DNA of 64,000 bases from positions 1 through 64,000 of the forward strand of contig JAFRFD010000166.1 in NCBI GenBank assembly GCA_017434525.1, in the 5' to 3' direction. A program made the position numbers and the translations under genes. The first letter of the stretch is position 1. Every line of letters starts with the position of its first letter. Origin of the DNA: Methanobrevibacter sp. (GTDB lineage: Archaea > Methanobacteriota > Methanobacteria > Methanobacteriales > Methanobacteriaceae). Positions 9,270 through 20,046 of this stretch are shown here, in pieces. The notes under the pieces are model-generated. The model was not told the origin of the DNA. It ran no database searches and was given only the letters and a program-made list of their open reading frames with translations.

Positions 9270-11135
9270 TTAAATTAATTTTTGAATTTCTTCACGAACG
9301 ATTTTATTAACCATACCACCATCGGCTTTTCCTTTAAGTTGTTTCATACACATTCCCATTAAAGGACCCATGGCTCCCATTTGACGTTCTTTAACCATTG
9401 CTTCGTTGTTTGAAACAATATCTGCAATGATTTTAGCCACATCATCTTCGCTAAGCATGGTTAAGTTGTTTTTCTCAGCAATTTCAGCAATTTCCATATC
9501 TGGTGTTTTAATTGTTTCAACTGCTAATTTACGAACACTGTCTTTTGCAATTTTACCATCAGCCAAAAGAGTAAATATTCCTTTAAAGTGATCAAGAGTT
9601 AATGTATTGACATCATAGCCTTCCCTTTTGATTTCACGTAAATCATAAGCAAGTAAAGAAGCTACAGGTGTTGCATCAACATCAACATCAACCAAAATTG
9701 CTTCAAACATGTCGGCTTCTTGTCTTTTGACCAGTTGTGTTGCCAAATCTTCACTTAATTTGTACTCTTTTATGATTCTGACCTGTTTTACATCAGGCAA
9801 TTCCGGTAAATTGTTTGCAATAGGTTCGACCCTATCGGAAGTAATTTTAAATAATGGAATGTCAGTTTCAAGATACATCCTGTTTGCAGTCGGAAGAGGT
9901 CTCATGTATTCGGTGTTACCGTCGTCAAGTGCTTTTCTTGTTTCTTCCACGACTCCCTCAAGACCTAAGGATGCTCTTCTTTTGACTTCTTCTAAAGCGG
10001 AAACTGCAATATCCTCATCGTGGGCTACAATAATGAATGCATCATCTTCACCAATATTCAGGAATTCGTTGACTCTGTCGACTTCTTCCTGTTTTATTCC
10101 GTAAGCTGGAAGTTCATCGGAATGGAAAATGCCTGAAACTCCACGTTTTTTAGCGTAACTTGCAATTTCAGTTCCAAATCTTCTGCCTGGTTGCACTTCA
10201 CGTCCAATCAATCCATCAAAACCTTTCAAAACAACTGCTTTTATGGTTTGGGCAGATTTTAAGATTTTGGATTCTGTATCTTCAAACAGTTCATCCAAAT
10301 CGTGAATTTCATCCAATACTTCAGCGTTTCTTGAAGCAAGTTCCTTTTTAATGCCGATTAATTCCAATTGTCTTGTAACTTCACGGTTTACAATTTCAGC
10401 CATTAAATCTAAATCTTGAACACCCTTAATCTCTACACGAGCACCTTCAGCAATGGAAATGTTCAAGTCTTGTCTGATTGTTCCAAGACCCCTTTTAACA
10501 TTTGTGCTTCTTAGGATTTGACCAAGCATATATGCAACTTCCCTGACTTGATCTGGATGGTGCATGGAAGGGTCTGTTGTAATCTCTGCCAATGGAATTC
10601 CTAACCTGTCCAATCTGAATTCGGTAAAGCCGTCTTTGGTTTCAACTCTTCTTGCGGCGTCTTCCTCCAAACCTAAACTTTCAATAATGACTCTACCGTA
10701 AGGTGTGTCAAGGTATCCGTCGGTTGCAACCATACCGGTTCTTTGAAATCCTCCGGTGTTACTTCCATCAATAACCTGTTTTCTCATTGTATGGAATTCA
10801 TCAACAATATGCATGTTCATTAAACATGCAATAGTAATACAGATGTCCAACGCTTCTTCATTTAAGCTGTGAGGTGGTTCGTCATCGTTTTCAACAAGAC
10901 AGGTGTGTTTTTCAAAGTTTTCATATTTGAAATTCAGGCCTCTTAAGGACTCCTGTAAAGCGGCTCTGTCAATTTCACCAAGCTCGGATTGGGTCGGTCT
11001 CAATTTCCTTTGAATCAATTCATCAAAATCATCATCAACAAGTTCTGTTTTACATGGACAGAATAATTTATGTTCACTATTCAATTGTTGGTGAATTTCA
11101 AGTCCCATTTTTAATCCTAGTTTTTCGTAATCCAT
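9270..11135 (-). CDS. gatE: Glutamyl-tRNA(Gln) amidotransferase subunit E
   Basis: Archaeal GatE binds Glu-tRNA(Gln) and, using ammonia delivered by GatD, converts it to Gln-tRNA(Gln). The 621-residue protein starts with the GatB/E core ([18 protein letters not shown], with zinc-binding cysteines), has the AspRS-like GAD insertion in the middle, and ends with the helical and tail (YqeY-like) domains ([18 protein letters not shown]). ATG 11135 is chosen: AGGTGG lies 5 bases upstream, and the extended GTG start falls within that site. Nine bases separate it from gatD upstream. Confidence 0.95.
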   Translation of the reverse strand: MDYEKLGLKMGLEIHQQLNSEHKLFCPCKTELVDDDFDELIQRKLRPTQSELGEIDRAALQESLRGLNFKYENFEKHTCLVENDDEPPHSLNEEALDICITIACLMNMHIVDEFHTMRKQVIDGSNTGGFQRTGMVATDGYLDTPYGRVIIESLGLEEDAARRVETKDGFTEFRLDRLGIPLAEITTDPSMHHPDQVREVAYMLGQILRSTNVKRGLGTIRQDLNISIAEGARVEIKGVQDLDLMAEIVNREVTRQLELIGIKKELASRNAEVLDEIHDLDELFEDTESKILKSAQTIKAVVLKGFDGLIGREVQPGRRFGTEIASYAKKRGVSGIFHSDELPAYGIKQEEVDRVNEFLNIGEDDAFIIVAHDEDIAVSALEEVKRRASLGLEGVVEETRKALDDGNTEYMRPLPTANRMYLETDIPLFKITSDRVEPIANNLPELPDVKQVRIIKEYKLSEDLATQLVKRQEADMFEAILVDVDVDATPVASLLAYDLREIKREGYDVNTLTLDHFKGIFTLLADGKIAKDSVRKLAVETIKTPDMEIAEIAEKNNLTMLSEDDVAKIIADIVSNNEAMVKERQMGAMGPLMGMCMKQLKGKADGGMVNKIVREEIQKLI

Positions 11136-11144
11136 ATTAACCAC

Positions 11145-12455
11145 CTAATTCAAGAAATCCTTAATTGAGGATTTTTCACTAAATTCACCTGCAATGTTTG
11201 TTTGCATAATTTTTTTTACCTTTGCGTAATCATCATTCTGACCTAATGCCCAGCATAATTTGACGTAAGCGGTTTCAGGGGTCATATCAAGTCCTGATAT
11301 TACTCCAGCATCTATGATGTTACGTCCGGTTGAGTAAACGTTCATGTTCACCCTTCCGTAAAGGCATTGTGATGTCATGACGACAGGAATGTTTTCGTCG
11401 CTTGCCCTTTTGAATGAGTCAATGAGGTCGTTTGGAACATGTCCAAGACCTGTTCCTTCGATGACAAGGCCTTTATATCCTTTATCAATGTGATATTCAA
11501 TGTAGTCAGCTGAAATGCCTGGGAAGCTTTTAATGAATCCGACTTTCTCTTCGATGGCAGTGTTCAATTCCAGTTCGTTTTCGCCACGTCTGGTGTATGC
11601 ATAATCATGATTGATGTTGATTTTTTTATTTTGTATTTTAGCTATCGGTTGAGCGTTTATGCTTCTGAAAGTGTCCCTGCGGCTTGTATGCATTTTTCTT
11701 ACTTTTGTTCCCTTGTGAAGGTATGTGTACTCGTCATTTAAACTGCCGTGCATACATACGCATACTTCCGCAATGTCTCCTTTAGCTGCAATGACTGAAT
11801 CAATCAGGTTGATGTTGGCGTCACTTGAAGGTCTGTCTGAACTTCTTTGAGCTCCAGTGATAATGATTGGAACTGGTGTTTTCAACATGAAGCTTAATGC
11901 GGCTGAAGTGTAATGCATTGTATCGGTACCATGAGCTATAACAACGCCGTCAGCACCATCTGAAATGTCATTAGCTATTTCCTCTGCAGCCTTTACCCAG
12001 TATTCAGGTTTCATGTCTTCGCTTAAGATATTATATAATGCCTTAACGTTGTAGTTGGCGTAATCCAACAGTTCAGGATTTGCTTTGACCAAATCTGATG
12101 CGGTAAATTTAGGATGAACCGCTCCAGTCCTGTAGTCAATAACGGAGGATACTGTTCCTCCGGTGGATACTATTGAGATGTTTTGTTTTGAAGGATCTTT
12201 TGGAATTTCCTCTTCATCATATCCGATTTTAGGTTTATCTCCTTTTTCAATGAGTTCGGCAGTAGTATTTTCAATAGCCACTCCGATATTGTAACCGCTG
12301 GACAATTTCAAAACAAGATATCCGTCATCCGCATCTTCTGGCCTGTCAAGCAAAATACCAGTATAGGAAATGTCTTCTTTTTTGACTTTAATGGTGTCTC
12401 CTATACCTAAATTGTAATTTTCTATATACTTTTTAGCATTTTCTTTATATGTCAT
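11145..12455 (-). CDS. gatD: Glutamyl-tRNA(Gln) amidotransferase subunit D
   Basis: Asparaginase-like glutaminase subunit that releases ammonia for GatE, used only by archaea. The 436-residue protein has an N-terminal beta-barrel region (about residues 1-75) before the asparaginase domain. That domain shows VSTGGTVSS (nucleophile Thr region) and [12 protein letters not shown] (second catalytic Thr with Asp), plus the [11 protein letters not shown] block. It sits between vorA (9-base gap upstream) and gatE (9-base gap downstream) on one strand, so it is probably part of the long operon starting at the XRE-cupin gene. Confidence 0.95.
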   Translation of the reverse strand: MTYKENAKKYIENYNLGIGDTIKVKKEDISYTGILLDRPEDADDGYLVLKLSSGYNIGVAIENTTAELIEKGDKPKIGYDEEEIPKDPSKQNISIVSTGGTVSSVIDYRTGAVHPKFTASDLVKANPELLDYANYNVKALYNILSEDMKPEYWVKAAEEIANDISDGADGVVIAHGTDTMHYTSAALSFMLKTPVPIIITGAQRSSDRPSSDANINLIDSVIAAKGDIAEVCVCMHGSLNDEYTYLHKGTKVRKMHTSRRDTFRSINAQPIAKIQNKKININHDYAYTRRGENELELNTAIEEKVGFIKSFPGISADYIEYHIDKGYKGLVIEGTGLGHVPNDLIDSFKRASDENIPVVMTSQCLYGRVNMNVYSTGRNIIDAGVISGLDMTPETAYVKLCWALGQNDDYAKVKKIMQTNIAGEFSEKSSIKDFLN

Positions 12456-12464
12456 TAAACCACA

Positions 12465-13907
12465 CTATGAATTGTTTTTCAACCATTCTGCTCCAGCTTC
12501 TAAAACTTCAATGTTCACATCAATGACTTTTGGTTTGGATGCAAACATTTCACGAATAGCATTTTCATAAGATTCACGTTTTAAAGCGTCAGTTAATTCT
12601 GTTAATGCACCTAAAAGAGCGGTGTTTGCAGTTCTTGCATTTCCATGCTCTTCTGCAATGTCGACACAAGGCATTGCAATAACTTTAATGTCTCTGTCGG
12701 TTGTAAATTCACCGATATGTGCATCATAGAGAATAACTCCTCCATCTTTCACGTCCTGTGAGAACTGTTCTAAAGATGGTTTGTTTAAAGCAATAAGAAC
12801 ATCAATGTCATCGACTACAGGAGTTCCTATGGTTTCATTGGAAATCACAACGGAACAATTTGATTTTCCTCCCCTTTGTTCCGGTCCGTAACTAGGATAC
12901 CATGAAACATGTTTTCCTTCAGCACAGGCCGCTTGAGCTATTGTAAGGCCTGCACTTAATACTCCCTGACCACCAAAACCTGAAACCTTAATGCTTGTTG
13001 GCTTAATGCTTTCATCATCGACATAGCCTGACTCCTCTCCTCTGTTCACATTGAAAATTCTGTCCAATGATTCTGTTGAAAAGTCACTGGCAGGTCTTTT
13101 GACAGGTTCTTTGGTATAAAGGTTATTTCTGAAGTTTTTAACAGGGAATTCTTTTTCCATTTGCTCTTCAATGAATTTTTGAGCGCTTACAACATCCTGC
13201 TTTAAGTTGGTAGGGCAAGGTGACAGGACTTCAACAAATGAATATCCTTTTCCTTCCTTTTGAACGGTCAATGCCTGTTTGATTGCATATTTTGCAAGTC
13301 TGATTTTTAAAGGATTAGCTAATGATACCCTTTCAATGAAAACAGGTGCCTTTAATGTGTTGATCAATTCGCACATGTGTGTAGGGTGTCCTGCGTAATC
13401 AGGGTCTCTTCCTGTTTGGCATGTAACTGTCTTTTCTCCAATTAATGTTGTTGGAGCCATTTGTCCACCGGTCATTCCGTAAACTGTGTTGTTCACGAAA
13501 AATACTGCAATTTTTTCTCCTCTGTTTGCAGCCTGCAAGGTTTCGTTCAAACCGATGGATGCCAAATCTCCATCTCCTTGATAACTCATCACGATTGCAT
13601 TGTCTTGTGCTCTTGAAATACCTGTAGCTACTGCAGGTGCTCTTCCGTGTGCAGTTTGGAAGTTTCCGCAGTTAAAGTAGAAATATGCATATACTGAGCA
13701 TCCTACAGGGGAAATCATAACACATCTTTCCTGTATTCCAAGTTCATCCATACATTCTGCAATTAATTTATGTAAGATTCCGTGTCCACAACCGGCACAG
13801 TAGTGGGTTGACTGAATGTTAGTGCCTTTTCTAGGATATTCTTCTAAAAGGGATTGTGGATTTCTACGTACTTGTAATTCATAATCTTTATTTTCTTTAT
13901 CACTCAT
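12465..13907 (-). CDS. vorA: 2-oxoisovalerate (ketoisovalerate):ferredoxin oxidoreductase, fused beta-gamma subunit
   Basis: Predicted TPP-binding beta domain (about residues 1-300) fused to the gamma domain (about 305-480). The beta part has [21 protein letters not shown] and the TPP motif GDGDLASIG; the gamma part has [13 protein letters not shown] and [15 protein letters not shown]. The enzyme family interconverts 2-oxo acids and acyl-CoA with ferredoxin. A fused VorA of about this size, with separate VorB and VorC, is as I remember the Methanothermobacter enzyme. ATG 13907 is used (GAGG upstream); extension to 13928 overlaps vorB. The downstream neighbours are gatDE. Confidence 0.82.
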   Translation of the reverse strand: MSDKENKDYELQVRRNPQSLLEEYPRKGTNIQSTHYCAGCGHGILHKLIAECMDELGIQERCVMISPVGCSVYAYFYFNCGNFQTAHGRAPAVATGISRAQDNAIVMSYQGDGDLASIGLNETLQAANRGEKIAVFFVNNTVYGMTGGQMAPTTLIGEKTVTCQTGRDPDYAGHPTHMCELINTLKAPVFIERVSLANPLKIRLAKYAIKQALTVQKEGKGYSFVEVLSPCPTNLKQDVVSAQKFIEEQMEKEFPVKNFRNNLYTKEPVKRPASDFSTESLDRIFNVNRGEESGYVDDESIKPTSIKVSGFGGQGVLSAGLTIAQAACAEGKHVSWYPSYGPEQRGGKSNCSVVISNETIGTPVVDDIDVLIALNKPSLEQFSQDVKDGGVILYDAHIGEFTTDRDIKVIAMPCVDIAEEHGNARTANTALLGALTELTDALKRESYENAIREMFASKPKVIDVNIEVLEAGAEWLKNNS

Positions 13908-13920
13908 CTTTCCACATCCT

Positions 13921-15036
13921 CTAATCAATTATATTTGGACTAGCCTTTTCCTCACTTCTTTTGGATAGGTCTATGTCTTCATCTTCATATCCTGCGATTT
14001 CATAAATTTTAGCAAGGATTTGTTTTAGCTCAATTAAGTTTCCACCCATTCTATTGACTAAGTGGGTATCTTCCCTTCTTAATGCTGCAAATTGCACGTC
14101 AGCCAATAGCTGACCGTTACTCATTTCAACAGAAATAAAGCTAACTCCTTTATCTGACAATTCTTTTATTCTGTCAACTGGGAAAGGTGATAAAGTGATT
14201 GGTCTTAAAAGTCCAACTTTTATGCCTTTGTCACGGCTTTTATCAACTGCAGATCTTGCAATCCTTGAGCTGATACCGAATGATACTAAAACGATATCCG
14301 CATCTTCAACTTGGTATTCTTCAAAGATAACCTCTTCAGCTTCGATTTGAGCATATTTTTCCTGAAGTTTAAAGTTGAAGTCTTCTAGTTCATTGAAGTC
14401 ATTGTAAATTGAAGTAATGAGATTGTCCATGGTTTCTTCAGTTCCTTTTACTGCCCATGGCTTGTCGTTTTTAGGTTCAATTGCCTTTTCAGGGAACACT
14501 AAAGGTTCTGCCATCTGACCTAATGTGCCGTCAGCTAAAACTACTACAGGGTTTCTCCATTTGTCTGCAAGTTCAAAAGCTTTCATTGTTAAATCACACA
14601 TTTCCTGAACGCTGTTTGGAGCTAAAACGATATTTTTGTAGTTACCATGACCTCCGCCTTTAACGACCTGATTGTAATCTCCCTGTTCAGGTCCGATATT
14701 TCCAAGTCCAGGTCCTGCTCTCATAATGTCAACGATGACGGCAGGCAATTCTGCACCTGCAAGGAAAGTGAATCCTTCCTGCATTAAGCTGATTCCAGGT
14801 CCTGATGATGATGTCATTACTCTGTGACCGGTTCCTGATGCACCGTAAACCATATTGATTGATGCCTCTTCACTTTCAGCCTGGACAAAGTTTCTTCCGA
14901 CCATCGGGAAGTATTTTGATGCTTCGTGTAGAATTTCACTTGCAGGAGTAATTGGGTATCCAAAGAAACAATCACAACCAGCATACATTGCACCAATGAC
15001 AACTGCAGTATTTCCTTTAACCATTTGATTACTCAT
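13921..15036 (-). CDS. vorB: 2-oxoisovalerate:ferredoxin oxidoreductase, alpha subunit
   Basis: 371-residue alpha subunit (pyrimidine-binding domain I plus domain II) of the 2-oxoacid:ferredoxin oxidoreductase family. It begins with [27 protein letters not shown] and has the conserved [23 protein letters not shown]-type segment (glutamate activating TPP) and [13 protein letters not shown]. The start codon abuts the vorC stop. Together with VorA and VorC it forms the complete enzyme. Assignment to branched-chain rather than 2-oxoglutarate or indolepyruvate substrates rests on the subunit architecture and neighbours, not on residues I can name. Confidence 0.82.
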   Translation of the reverse strand: MSNQMVKGNTAVVIGAMYAGCDCFFGYPITPASEILHEASKYFPMVGRNFVQAESEEASINMVYGASGTGHRVMTSSSGPGISLMQEGFTFLAGAELPAVIVDIMRAGPGLGNIGPEQGDYNQVVKGGGHGNYKNIVLAPNSVQEMCDLTMKAFELADKWRNPVVVLADGTLGQMAEPLVFPEKAIEPKNDKPWAVKGTEETMDNLITSIYNDFNELEDFNFKLQEKYAQIEAEEVIFEEYQVEDADIVLVSFGISSRIARSAVDKSRDKGIKVGLLRPITLSPFPVDRIKELSDKGVSFISVEMSNGQLLADVQFAALRREDTHLVNRMGGNLIELKQILAKIYEIAGYEDEDIDLSKRSEEKASPNIID

Positions 15037-15321
15037 TTAGTTTCCCCCTTGATTAGTTGCTTTAGCTTTAATCATTTTGGCAACTGAATCATTTACAATC
15101 TTTTTATATTGATGTACTTCAAGTGCTAACGGTTCAGGGCATGTAAAGTAACAGTCTTTACATCCTGTACAACCGTTTCCACTATAATATGCAAATTGAT
15201 ATCCTGCATCGTTCATGTCATCACTAAGTAAAATAGCATTTTGAGGACATCCTGTTATGCATCTTTGACATCCTTTGCATAATTCTTTATTAATAACTGG
15301 ATAAGATATCTCTTCTGTCAT
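15037..15321 (-). CDS. vorC: 2-oxoisovalerate:ferredoxin oxidoreductase, ferredoxin (delta) subunit
   Basis: 94-residue 2[4Fe-4S] ferredoxin subunit. Motif one is CKGCQRCITGCPQNAI and motif two CTGCKDCYFTCPEPLAL, each the standard CxxCxxCxxxCP. It passes electrons between the TPP centre of VorAB and soluble ferredoxin. It lies 12 bases after the acyl-CoA synthetase and abuts vorB. Confidence 0.85.
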   Translation of the reverse strand: MTEEISYPVINKELCKGCQRCITGCPQNAILLSDDMNDAGYQFAYYSGNGCTGCKDCYFTCPEPLALEVHQYKKIVNDSVAKMIKAKATNQGGN

Positions 15322-15333
15322 TATATCATCTAA

Positions 15334-17004
15334 TTAAACTTTTTTTTGATCATTTTCTCTTATTTCAACTCTCCTTGTTTTACCGCTGATTGTTTCTGGA
15401 ATTTCATCTACATATTCAATCATTCTCGGATATTTATAAGGAGCTGTAACTCTTTTAACATGATTTTGAATGTCTTTAGTAAGTTGTTCTGATGGTTCGA
15501 AGCCAGGTTGTAAAATAATGGTGGCCTTTACAATTTGACCTCTTATTTCATCAGGATAACCTGTAATAGCACAGTGTGAAACTGCTTCATGGGATAAAAC
15601 CGCACTTTCCACTTCATATGGTCCAATACGGTAACCTGAAGATTTAATGATGTCGTCATTTCTTCCAACAAAGTGGACATAGCCATCTTCATCCACCCAG
15701 GCTGTATCTCCACAATGATAGTATCCATGATGAATTTGTTTTTTGTATTTTTCTTCATCGTTTACATAATCTTTGAATAATCCGGGATTTGGACCTTCTT
15801 GTAATTTGAAACAAAGTTCTCCTTCATCTCCAATTTCTACTTTTTCATGATTTTCATTGAGTAATCTTAAATCAAATAATGGGGAAGGTTTTCCAATGGA
15901 ACCTACTTTTGCATCTAACCAGATGAAAGTTCCGATTGACAATGTTGTTTCGGTTTGTCCGAATCCTTCTTTAATCCTTAAACCTGAAATGTCATAAAAT
16001 CTGTCTGAAACTTCAGGAGGGAGTGGTTCTCCGGCAGTTGTCACATAAGTGAAATTTGAAAAGTCATATCCTTTGATATTCTCTTTAATTAAGAATCTGT
16101 AAACTGTCGGCGGAGCACAGAAAGTATTTACTTTGTATTTAATTACATTTTCGAGCAATTTTATTCCGTTAAATCTGTCATAATCATAGATAAATATGGA
16201 TGTTCCTGCAATCCATTGGCCGTATATATTTCCCCATACTGCCTTTCCCCATCCGGTATCTGCCGCACTGTGATGGATTCCATCTTCAATAACGTTATGC
16301 CAGTATTTGGCAGTAGGAATATGGCCTAAGGAGTATGTGTGTTTATGTGAAACCATTTTTGGAAGTCCACTAGTTCCTGATGTAAAATAGATTAAAAATA
16401 TTTCTTCGGCGTATGTTTTATCTTTGCCTGTTGGTCTTTCAAATTCAGGGCTTTCATTTTTAATAGCTTCGTTAAAGTTTATCCAACCGTCCCTATCTGT
16501 TTCGATAACTAATTTTTTTAATTCATAACCTAATGTTTTTTCAGCTTCTTCATAATCGGGTAAGAGTGAATCTTCTTCTATTGAAATTACCATTTTAACA
16601 TTCGCTTCTTTTAATCTAAAGTCGATATCATGGAGTTTTAACATGTGTGTCCCTGGAATTGGTATAGCTCCAATCTTATGTAATGCAACCATACAGAACC
16701 ACCATTCATATCTGTTTTTAAGGGTTAGCATTACACAGTCGCCTTTTTTAATTCCTAAACGTTTAAATAGATTTGCAGCTCTGTTTGAATATTCTTTCAT
16801 TTCTTTGAAATTGAATGTATGTTCTTCACCATGATCATTAACCCAAATCAAAGCGATTTTTTCAGGGTCAATTTCAGCATATTTATCGACCACATCAAAT
16901 CCGAAATTATAATCATCTTCATATTTTAATTTAAAATTTTCATAAAAATCTTCATAAGAGTCAAAATCAACTCTCTCTACAAAATCTCCTATTACTGATG
17001 TCAT
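15334..17004 (-). CDS. AMP-forming acyl-CoA synthetase (medium/branched-chain type)
   Basis: 556-residue adenylate-forming enzyme that activates a short- or branched-chain carboxylate to its CoA thioester. Visible motifs: the P-loop YFTSGTSGLPKMVSH, GFGQTETT (A5), GDTAWVDEDGY (A7), the hinge KSSGYRIGPYEVES (A8), and SGKTRRVE with the A10 catalytic lysine. It resembles the MACS group more than acetyl-CoA synthetase (which is longer, about 650). An AAGGAG site precedes ATG 17004. With vorCBA next in the same operon, the likely route is acid to acyl-CoA to 2-oxo acid, a reductive salvage of rumen or gut branched acids. The substrate is inferred. Confidence 0.8.
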   Translation of the reverse strand: MTSVIGDFVERVDFDSYEDFYENFKLKYEDDYNFGFDVVDKYAEIDPEKIALIWVNDHGEEHTFNFKEMKEYSNRAANLFKRLGIKKGDCVMLTLKNRYEWWFCMVALHKIGAIPIPGTHMLKLHDIDFRLKEANVKMVISIEEDSLLPDYEEAEKTLGYELKKLVIETDRDGWINFNEAIKNESPEFERPTGKDKTYAEEIFLIYFTSGTSGLPKMVSHKHTYSLGHIPTAKYWHNVIEDGIHHSAADTGWGKAVWGNIYGQWIAGTSIFIYDYDRFNGIKLLENVIKYKVNTFCAPPTVYRFLIKENIKGYDFSNFTYVTTAGEPLPPEVSDRFYDISGLRIKEGFGQTETTLSIGTFIWLDAKVGSIGKPSPLFDLRLLNENHEKVEIGDEGELCFKLQEGPNPGLFKDYVNDEEKYKKQIHHGYYHCGDTAWVDEDGYVHFVGRNDDIIKSSGYRIGPYEVESAVLSHEAVSHCAITGYPDEIRGQIVKATIILQPGFEPSEQLTKDIQNHVKRVTAPYKYPRMIEYVDEIPETISGKTRRVEIRENDQKKV

Positions 17005-17025
17005 CTAATTAGCTCCTTGTAAATA

Positions 17026-17577
17026 TTATATGATTACTGCTAAAAATTTAGCAGGTTTATCGTTAAGCGCTACCATTGCGTGTCTGTGTGCTGAATCGAA
17101 GAAGATACAATCTCCTTCGTTTAATATGATTTCGTTATTGTGTATGTATATTTTCAATGAACCCTCAAGAACATAGTTGAATTCTTGTCCTGGGTGTGAA
17201 TTGAGTGAAGGTTCCGGATTCTTTTTAGGATCCACAACAACAAGGAAAGTTTCGGCTTTTTTATGAATGAATTTTGAACACAGGTTCTCGTGAGTGTATT
17301 CTTTACTTCTGTCGACTGATATTCCTTTGTTTGCACGAGTAACATCAAAGATATTCATTCTGCTTTCTTCACCGGTTAATAATAATCCTAAATCAACTTT
17401 AAAAATATGTGCGAGTTCGTATAAGAAGCTTGCAGGGATGTCTACTTCTCCGTTTTCATATTGGATGTATGTTTCTTCTGTAATGTTCAATTCAGATGCA
17501 ATTTCATTAATTGTAATATCTGAAAGTTCTCTCAATTCTCTAATTCTATTTCCAATTTCTTTGTTGTATTCATTCAA
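17026..17577 (-). CDS. XRE-family regulator with C-terminal cupin sensor
   Basis: 183-residue protein: N-terminal HTH_XRE domain ([21 protein letters not shown]-type helices, about residues 6-60) and C-terminal cupin_2 domain (about 110-180; [16 protein letters not shown] and [17 protein letters not shown] with metal/ligand histidines). Such proteins regulate nearby metabolic genes by binding a small ligand in the cupin. It heads the operon with the acyl-CoA synthetase 21 bases downstream and probably regulates it. Start is taken as TTG 17577 because AGGTG lies 6 bases upstream; the longer reading begins with the GTG inside that site. Confidence 0.82.
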   Translation of the reverse strand: MNEYNKEIGNRIRELRELSDITINEIASELNITEETYIQYENGEVDIPASFLYELAHIFKVDLGLLLTGEESRMNIFDVTRANKGISVDRSKEYTHENLCSKFIHKKAETFLVVVDPKKNPEPSLNSHPGQEFNYVLEGSLKIYIHNNEIILNEGDCIFFDSAHRHAMVALNDKPAKFLAVII

Positions 17578-17738
17578 AATAAACACCTTATTTTTTTTAA
17601 TTGATTTATTATTATAATATAATATTATAACATATCTTAATTTTTGAATTTGAAATTATATAAACCTTATTAAAAAACATGATAATTCGTTATAAATTTT
17701 GCATTTAATAATTTTTTAAATTGTAATATTTTGTACAT

Positions 17739-17800
17739 CACAAAAAGTTTTAAATATTACAAACTATAATTTTAATTTAAATAATTCGTGGAGATTATAA
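17739..17800 (+). promoter_or_regulatory. Promoter region of the CxxCxxC protein gene
   Basis: The 17587-17802 gap separates two divergent genes. A TATA-like tttaaata at about 17748-17755 would start transcription near 17780; GTGGAGAT at 17788-17795 is the ribosome site for ATG 17803. On the minus strand the AT-rich stretch 17610-17640 (tattataatataatatta) is the likely TATA area for the XRE-cupin operon. No clear inverted repeat was found. Confidence 0.4.
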
Positions 17801-17802
17801 AA

Positions 17803-18174
17803 ATGCCATCAAATGAAATTGGTACTAACGTTATTTTCAAAAAGCAATTAGGTTTGAATTATGAAATAGACCAAAAATATGTTGGTTTAAAAATGAAGGA
17901 AAATAATATTTTATCTTTTAATTTTAGAGTACCTGGGGCTTTAAAAGATGAAGTTGAATCATACTTTAAAAGATTCAAATTAGGTGAGCCAATTATGGTT
18001 GATATTGGCGGAACTGGAGATATTAAATGTGATTTTAAAGGCATCTCTCCTGTCTTAAAAAGTAAGGATGAGTTCGACCAGTATTTTATCTCAGCTACTT
18101 TACAGGAAGATAAACAATATGATCCTTTAGAAGAAGAAAAATGTGAAACTTGTAGTGGATGCGGATTCCACTAA
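17803..18174 (+). CDS. Protein of unknown function with C-terminal CxxCxxC tail
   Basis: Unrecognised 123-residue soluble protein. The main part is a mixed alpha/beta domain with a GEPIMVDIGGTGDIKCDFKG segment; the tail is KCETCSGCGFH, three cysteines in CxxCxxC spacing that could bind a metal. No signal peptide or membrane segment. It stands alone between the divergent XRE-cupin operon and the convergent CPBP gene. The upstream in-frame GTG at 17788 lies in the ribosome site, so ATG 17803 is preferred. Confidence 0.65.
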   Translation: MPSNEIGTNVIFKKQLGLNYEIDQKYVGLKMKENNILSFNFRVPGALKDEVESYFKRFKLGEPIMVDIGGTGDIKCDFKGISPVLKSKDEFDQYFISATLQEDKQYDPLEEEKCETCSGCGFH

Positions 18175-18184
18175 CTTTAAATTT

Positions 18185-18994
18185 TTAACCCAAACTCTTT
18201 TTTAATGCGCTTGTTTCTTGAACAATATATTTAATAAGCAAAATTGTCGCTATCAATGTAATTATTGTTGCCGGAATCAGCCAAGGCAATTGTCCAACAA
18301 ACAAATCTATTTGTGTGAGCTCTAAAATTGTTGCGACTACATTATTTATGAAATGCACGCTCATTGGAACCAGAATGTTGTCTGTTTTTAAATATAAGAT
18401 GCACATGCACAATCCAAATAGAAATGCACTTGTTATTCCACCGAAATCATGCCCAATTCCAAATAAAAATGATGAAATGAGCATTGCTGGAATAATTCCT
18501 ATTCTTATTTTCAGCCGATTAAATAGAACTCCTCTAAACACCAACTCTTCCAAAATGGGTGCAAAAATTATCGATGCTATTGCACTCAATAGGAATGCAC
18601 CTGCTGATATGTCTACGGAGTCAATATCAAAACCCGTTACCCAACTTGGGTCATAAAATCCCATCAACAAATCAAGTCCTGAAATTAGGCACGTAAATAA
18701 AAATGCGAATAATATGTTAATAAGGAATACATATAATATTTCGTTTTGTGTTTTTTTAACAGCTAATCTTTTAAAATTATTAGAAAGTCCTGTTGTACCT
18801 CTTAATTCCCAAATGAAAAATAATAAAACAAAAGATAATAGCACTATAAAGAATAAATCATCGTTTTCATTTATTTCTGGAAAAATGGACAGCATTATTG
18901 ATGCAAGTATTAAACTAATTATCATGCCCACGGCAAGTTCTCTAAGTTTAATAGTTCTCAGACGGGTATTAAAATTTGAAACGGTTTTGTCCAT
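18185..18994 (-). CDS. CPBP-family intramembrane metalloprotease
   Basis: 269-residue polytopic membrane protein of the CPBP/Abi (CAAX protease-like, PF02517) family, with about seven or eight hydrophobic segments. The signature motifs are present: EELVFRG (motif 1, catalytic Glu pair and Arg), FGIGHDFGG (motif 2 His) and VHFINN (motif 3 His). Substrate unknown; family members process prenylated or other membrane proteins or act in immunity. It begins one base after the epimerase gene stop, so the two are co-transcribed. Confidence 0.87.
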   Translation of the reverse strand: MDKTVSNFNTRLRTIKLRELAVGMIISLILASIMLSIFPEINENDDLFFIVLLSFVLLFFIWELRGTTGLSNNFKRLAVKKTQNEILYVFLINILFAFLFTCLISGLDLLMGFYDPSWVTGFDIDSVDISAGAFLLSAIASIIFAPILEELVFRGVLFNRLKIRIGIIPAMLISSFLFGIGHDFGGITSAFLFGLCMCILYLKTDNILVPMSVHFINNVVATILELTQIDLFVGQLPWLIPATIITLIATILLIKYIVQETSALKKSLG

Positions 18995-18995
18995 A

Positions 18996-19934
18996 TTAAT
19001 CTCTTAAAATTGTCTTAAACCATTCGATTGTCTCTTTAAGCTGTTCTTCAAAATTGCTTGAATCGATTTTTAGATTGATCTTTTTCATATTGCTGATGTC
19101 TGCAAGTGAGTGTTTAATGTCGCCTTGCCTTTCAGGCAGATATATTGGTTCAATCTCGCTATTGAGTGTTTTTTTAACGATTTCGTATAATTGATTAATG
19201 CTTAATTTTTCACCTGATGCGATGTTGATTATTCCATTAAAATCGGATTCGGCAGCATTGATATTGGCCCTGACAACATCTTTTATATAAATAAAGTCTC
19301 TGGTTTGTTCTCCATCACCATAAATTTCAGGCTGCTCATCTTCTAGAAGTGCACTGATGAAATTGGGGATTACTGCAGCATATTGTGAATTTTTGTTTTG
19401 TCCAGGACCGAATACATTGAAATATCTTAAGGAGATATAGTTCAGCCCATGACTTTCATAAAATGATTTTAAATATAGTTCACAGCTGGCTTTTGATGCA
19501 GCATATGGGGATTTTGGCATAGGTTGCTCTGTTTCTTTCAGGGGTATATTTGTATTAGGTCCATAAACAGAGGATGAAGAAGAAAAAATAATTTTTTTAA
19601 CATTATTTTTTGCGGCGGATTTTAAAAGTTTGATGGTGGCATTAACGTTTATATCGCTGCATTCGATAGGTTTGTCAATGCTTAATGGAACACTTGCCAT
19701 TGCCGCAAGATGAAAAATATAGTCAATATTTGATGTTAATTTATCCAAATCGGTATTACGAATATCCTCTTTTATGATTTTTAAATTTTCATGATTTGGG
19801 GTTTTTAAGTTATTAATATCTCCAGTAGATAAATTGTCAAGAATAATGACTTTATTATTGTCCATTAGTTCATTAGCAATGTGAGAACCAATAAATCCAA
19901 GTCCACCGGTTATTAAAATATTTTTATTCTTCAT
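18996..19934 (-). CDS. NAD-dependent sugar epimerase (UDP-glucose 4-epimerase type)
   Basis: 312-residue extended short-chain dehydrogenase. It has the N-terminal Rossmann motif TGGLGFIGSH, the DNLSTGD block typical of GalE-like epimerases, a SSSSVYG segment, the catalytic SPYAASKAS (YxxxK) and the RYFNVFGPGQ block. It probably interconverts UDP-hexoses or UDP-HexNAc for surface glycan synthesis; exact substrate unclear. GGTGG upstream of ATG 19934. It is divergent from the eha operon. Confidence 0.87.
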   Translation of the reverse strand: MKNKNILITGGLGFIGSHIANELMDNNKVIILDNLSTGDINNLKTPNHENLKIIKEDIRNTDLDKLTSNIDYIFHLAAMASVPLSIDKPIECSDINVNATIKLLKSAAKNNVKKIIFSSSSSVYGPNTNIPLKETEQPMPKSPYAASKASCELYLKSFYESHGLNYISLRYFNVFGPGQNKNSQYAAVIPNFISALLEDEQPEIYGDGEQTRDFIYIKDVVRANINAAESDFNGIINIASGEKLSINQLYEIVKKTLNSEIEPIYLPERQGDIKHSLADISNMKKINLKIDSSNFEEQLKETIEWFKTILRD

Positions 19935-19994
19935 TAAGCCACCAATTATTAACTTTATTTATGTTTAAGCACTAATATTAATTTTTAAGTAACA

Positions 19995-20044
19995 ACATTT
20001 ATATATTTTCATAATATAATTATTATTTAAGAGGAGTCTTAATA
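19995..20044 (+). promoter_or_regulatory. Promoter and ribosome site of the eha operon
   Basis: A TATA-like tttatatatt at about 19998-20007 would start transcription near 20030; GAGGAGT at 20031-20037 is the ribosome site for ehaA at 20047. This is the only obvious promoter before a run of genes that overlap or abut up to at least 32.65 kb. Confidence 0.5.
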
Positions 20045-20046
20045 AT

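Noticed and set aside
12465-13907. Possible frameshift or artificial fusion of two oxidoreductase subunit genes
   Set aside because: The beta-gamma fusion is continuous, with a clean linker, and a fused VorA of this size is as I recall normal in related methanogens.
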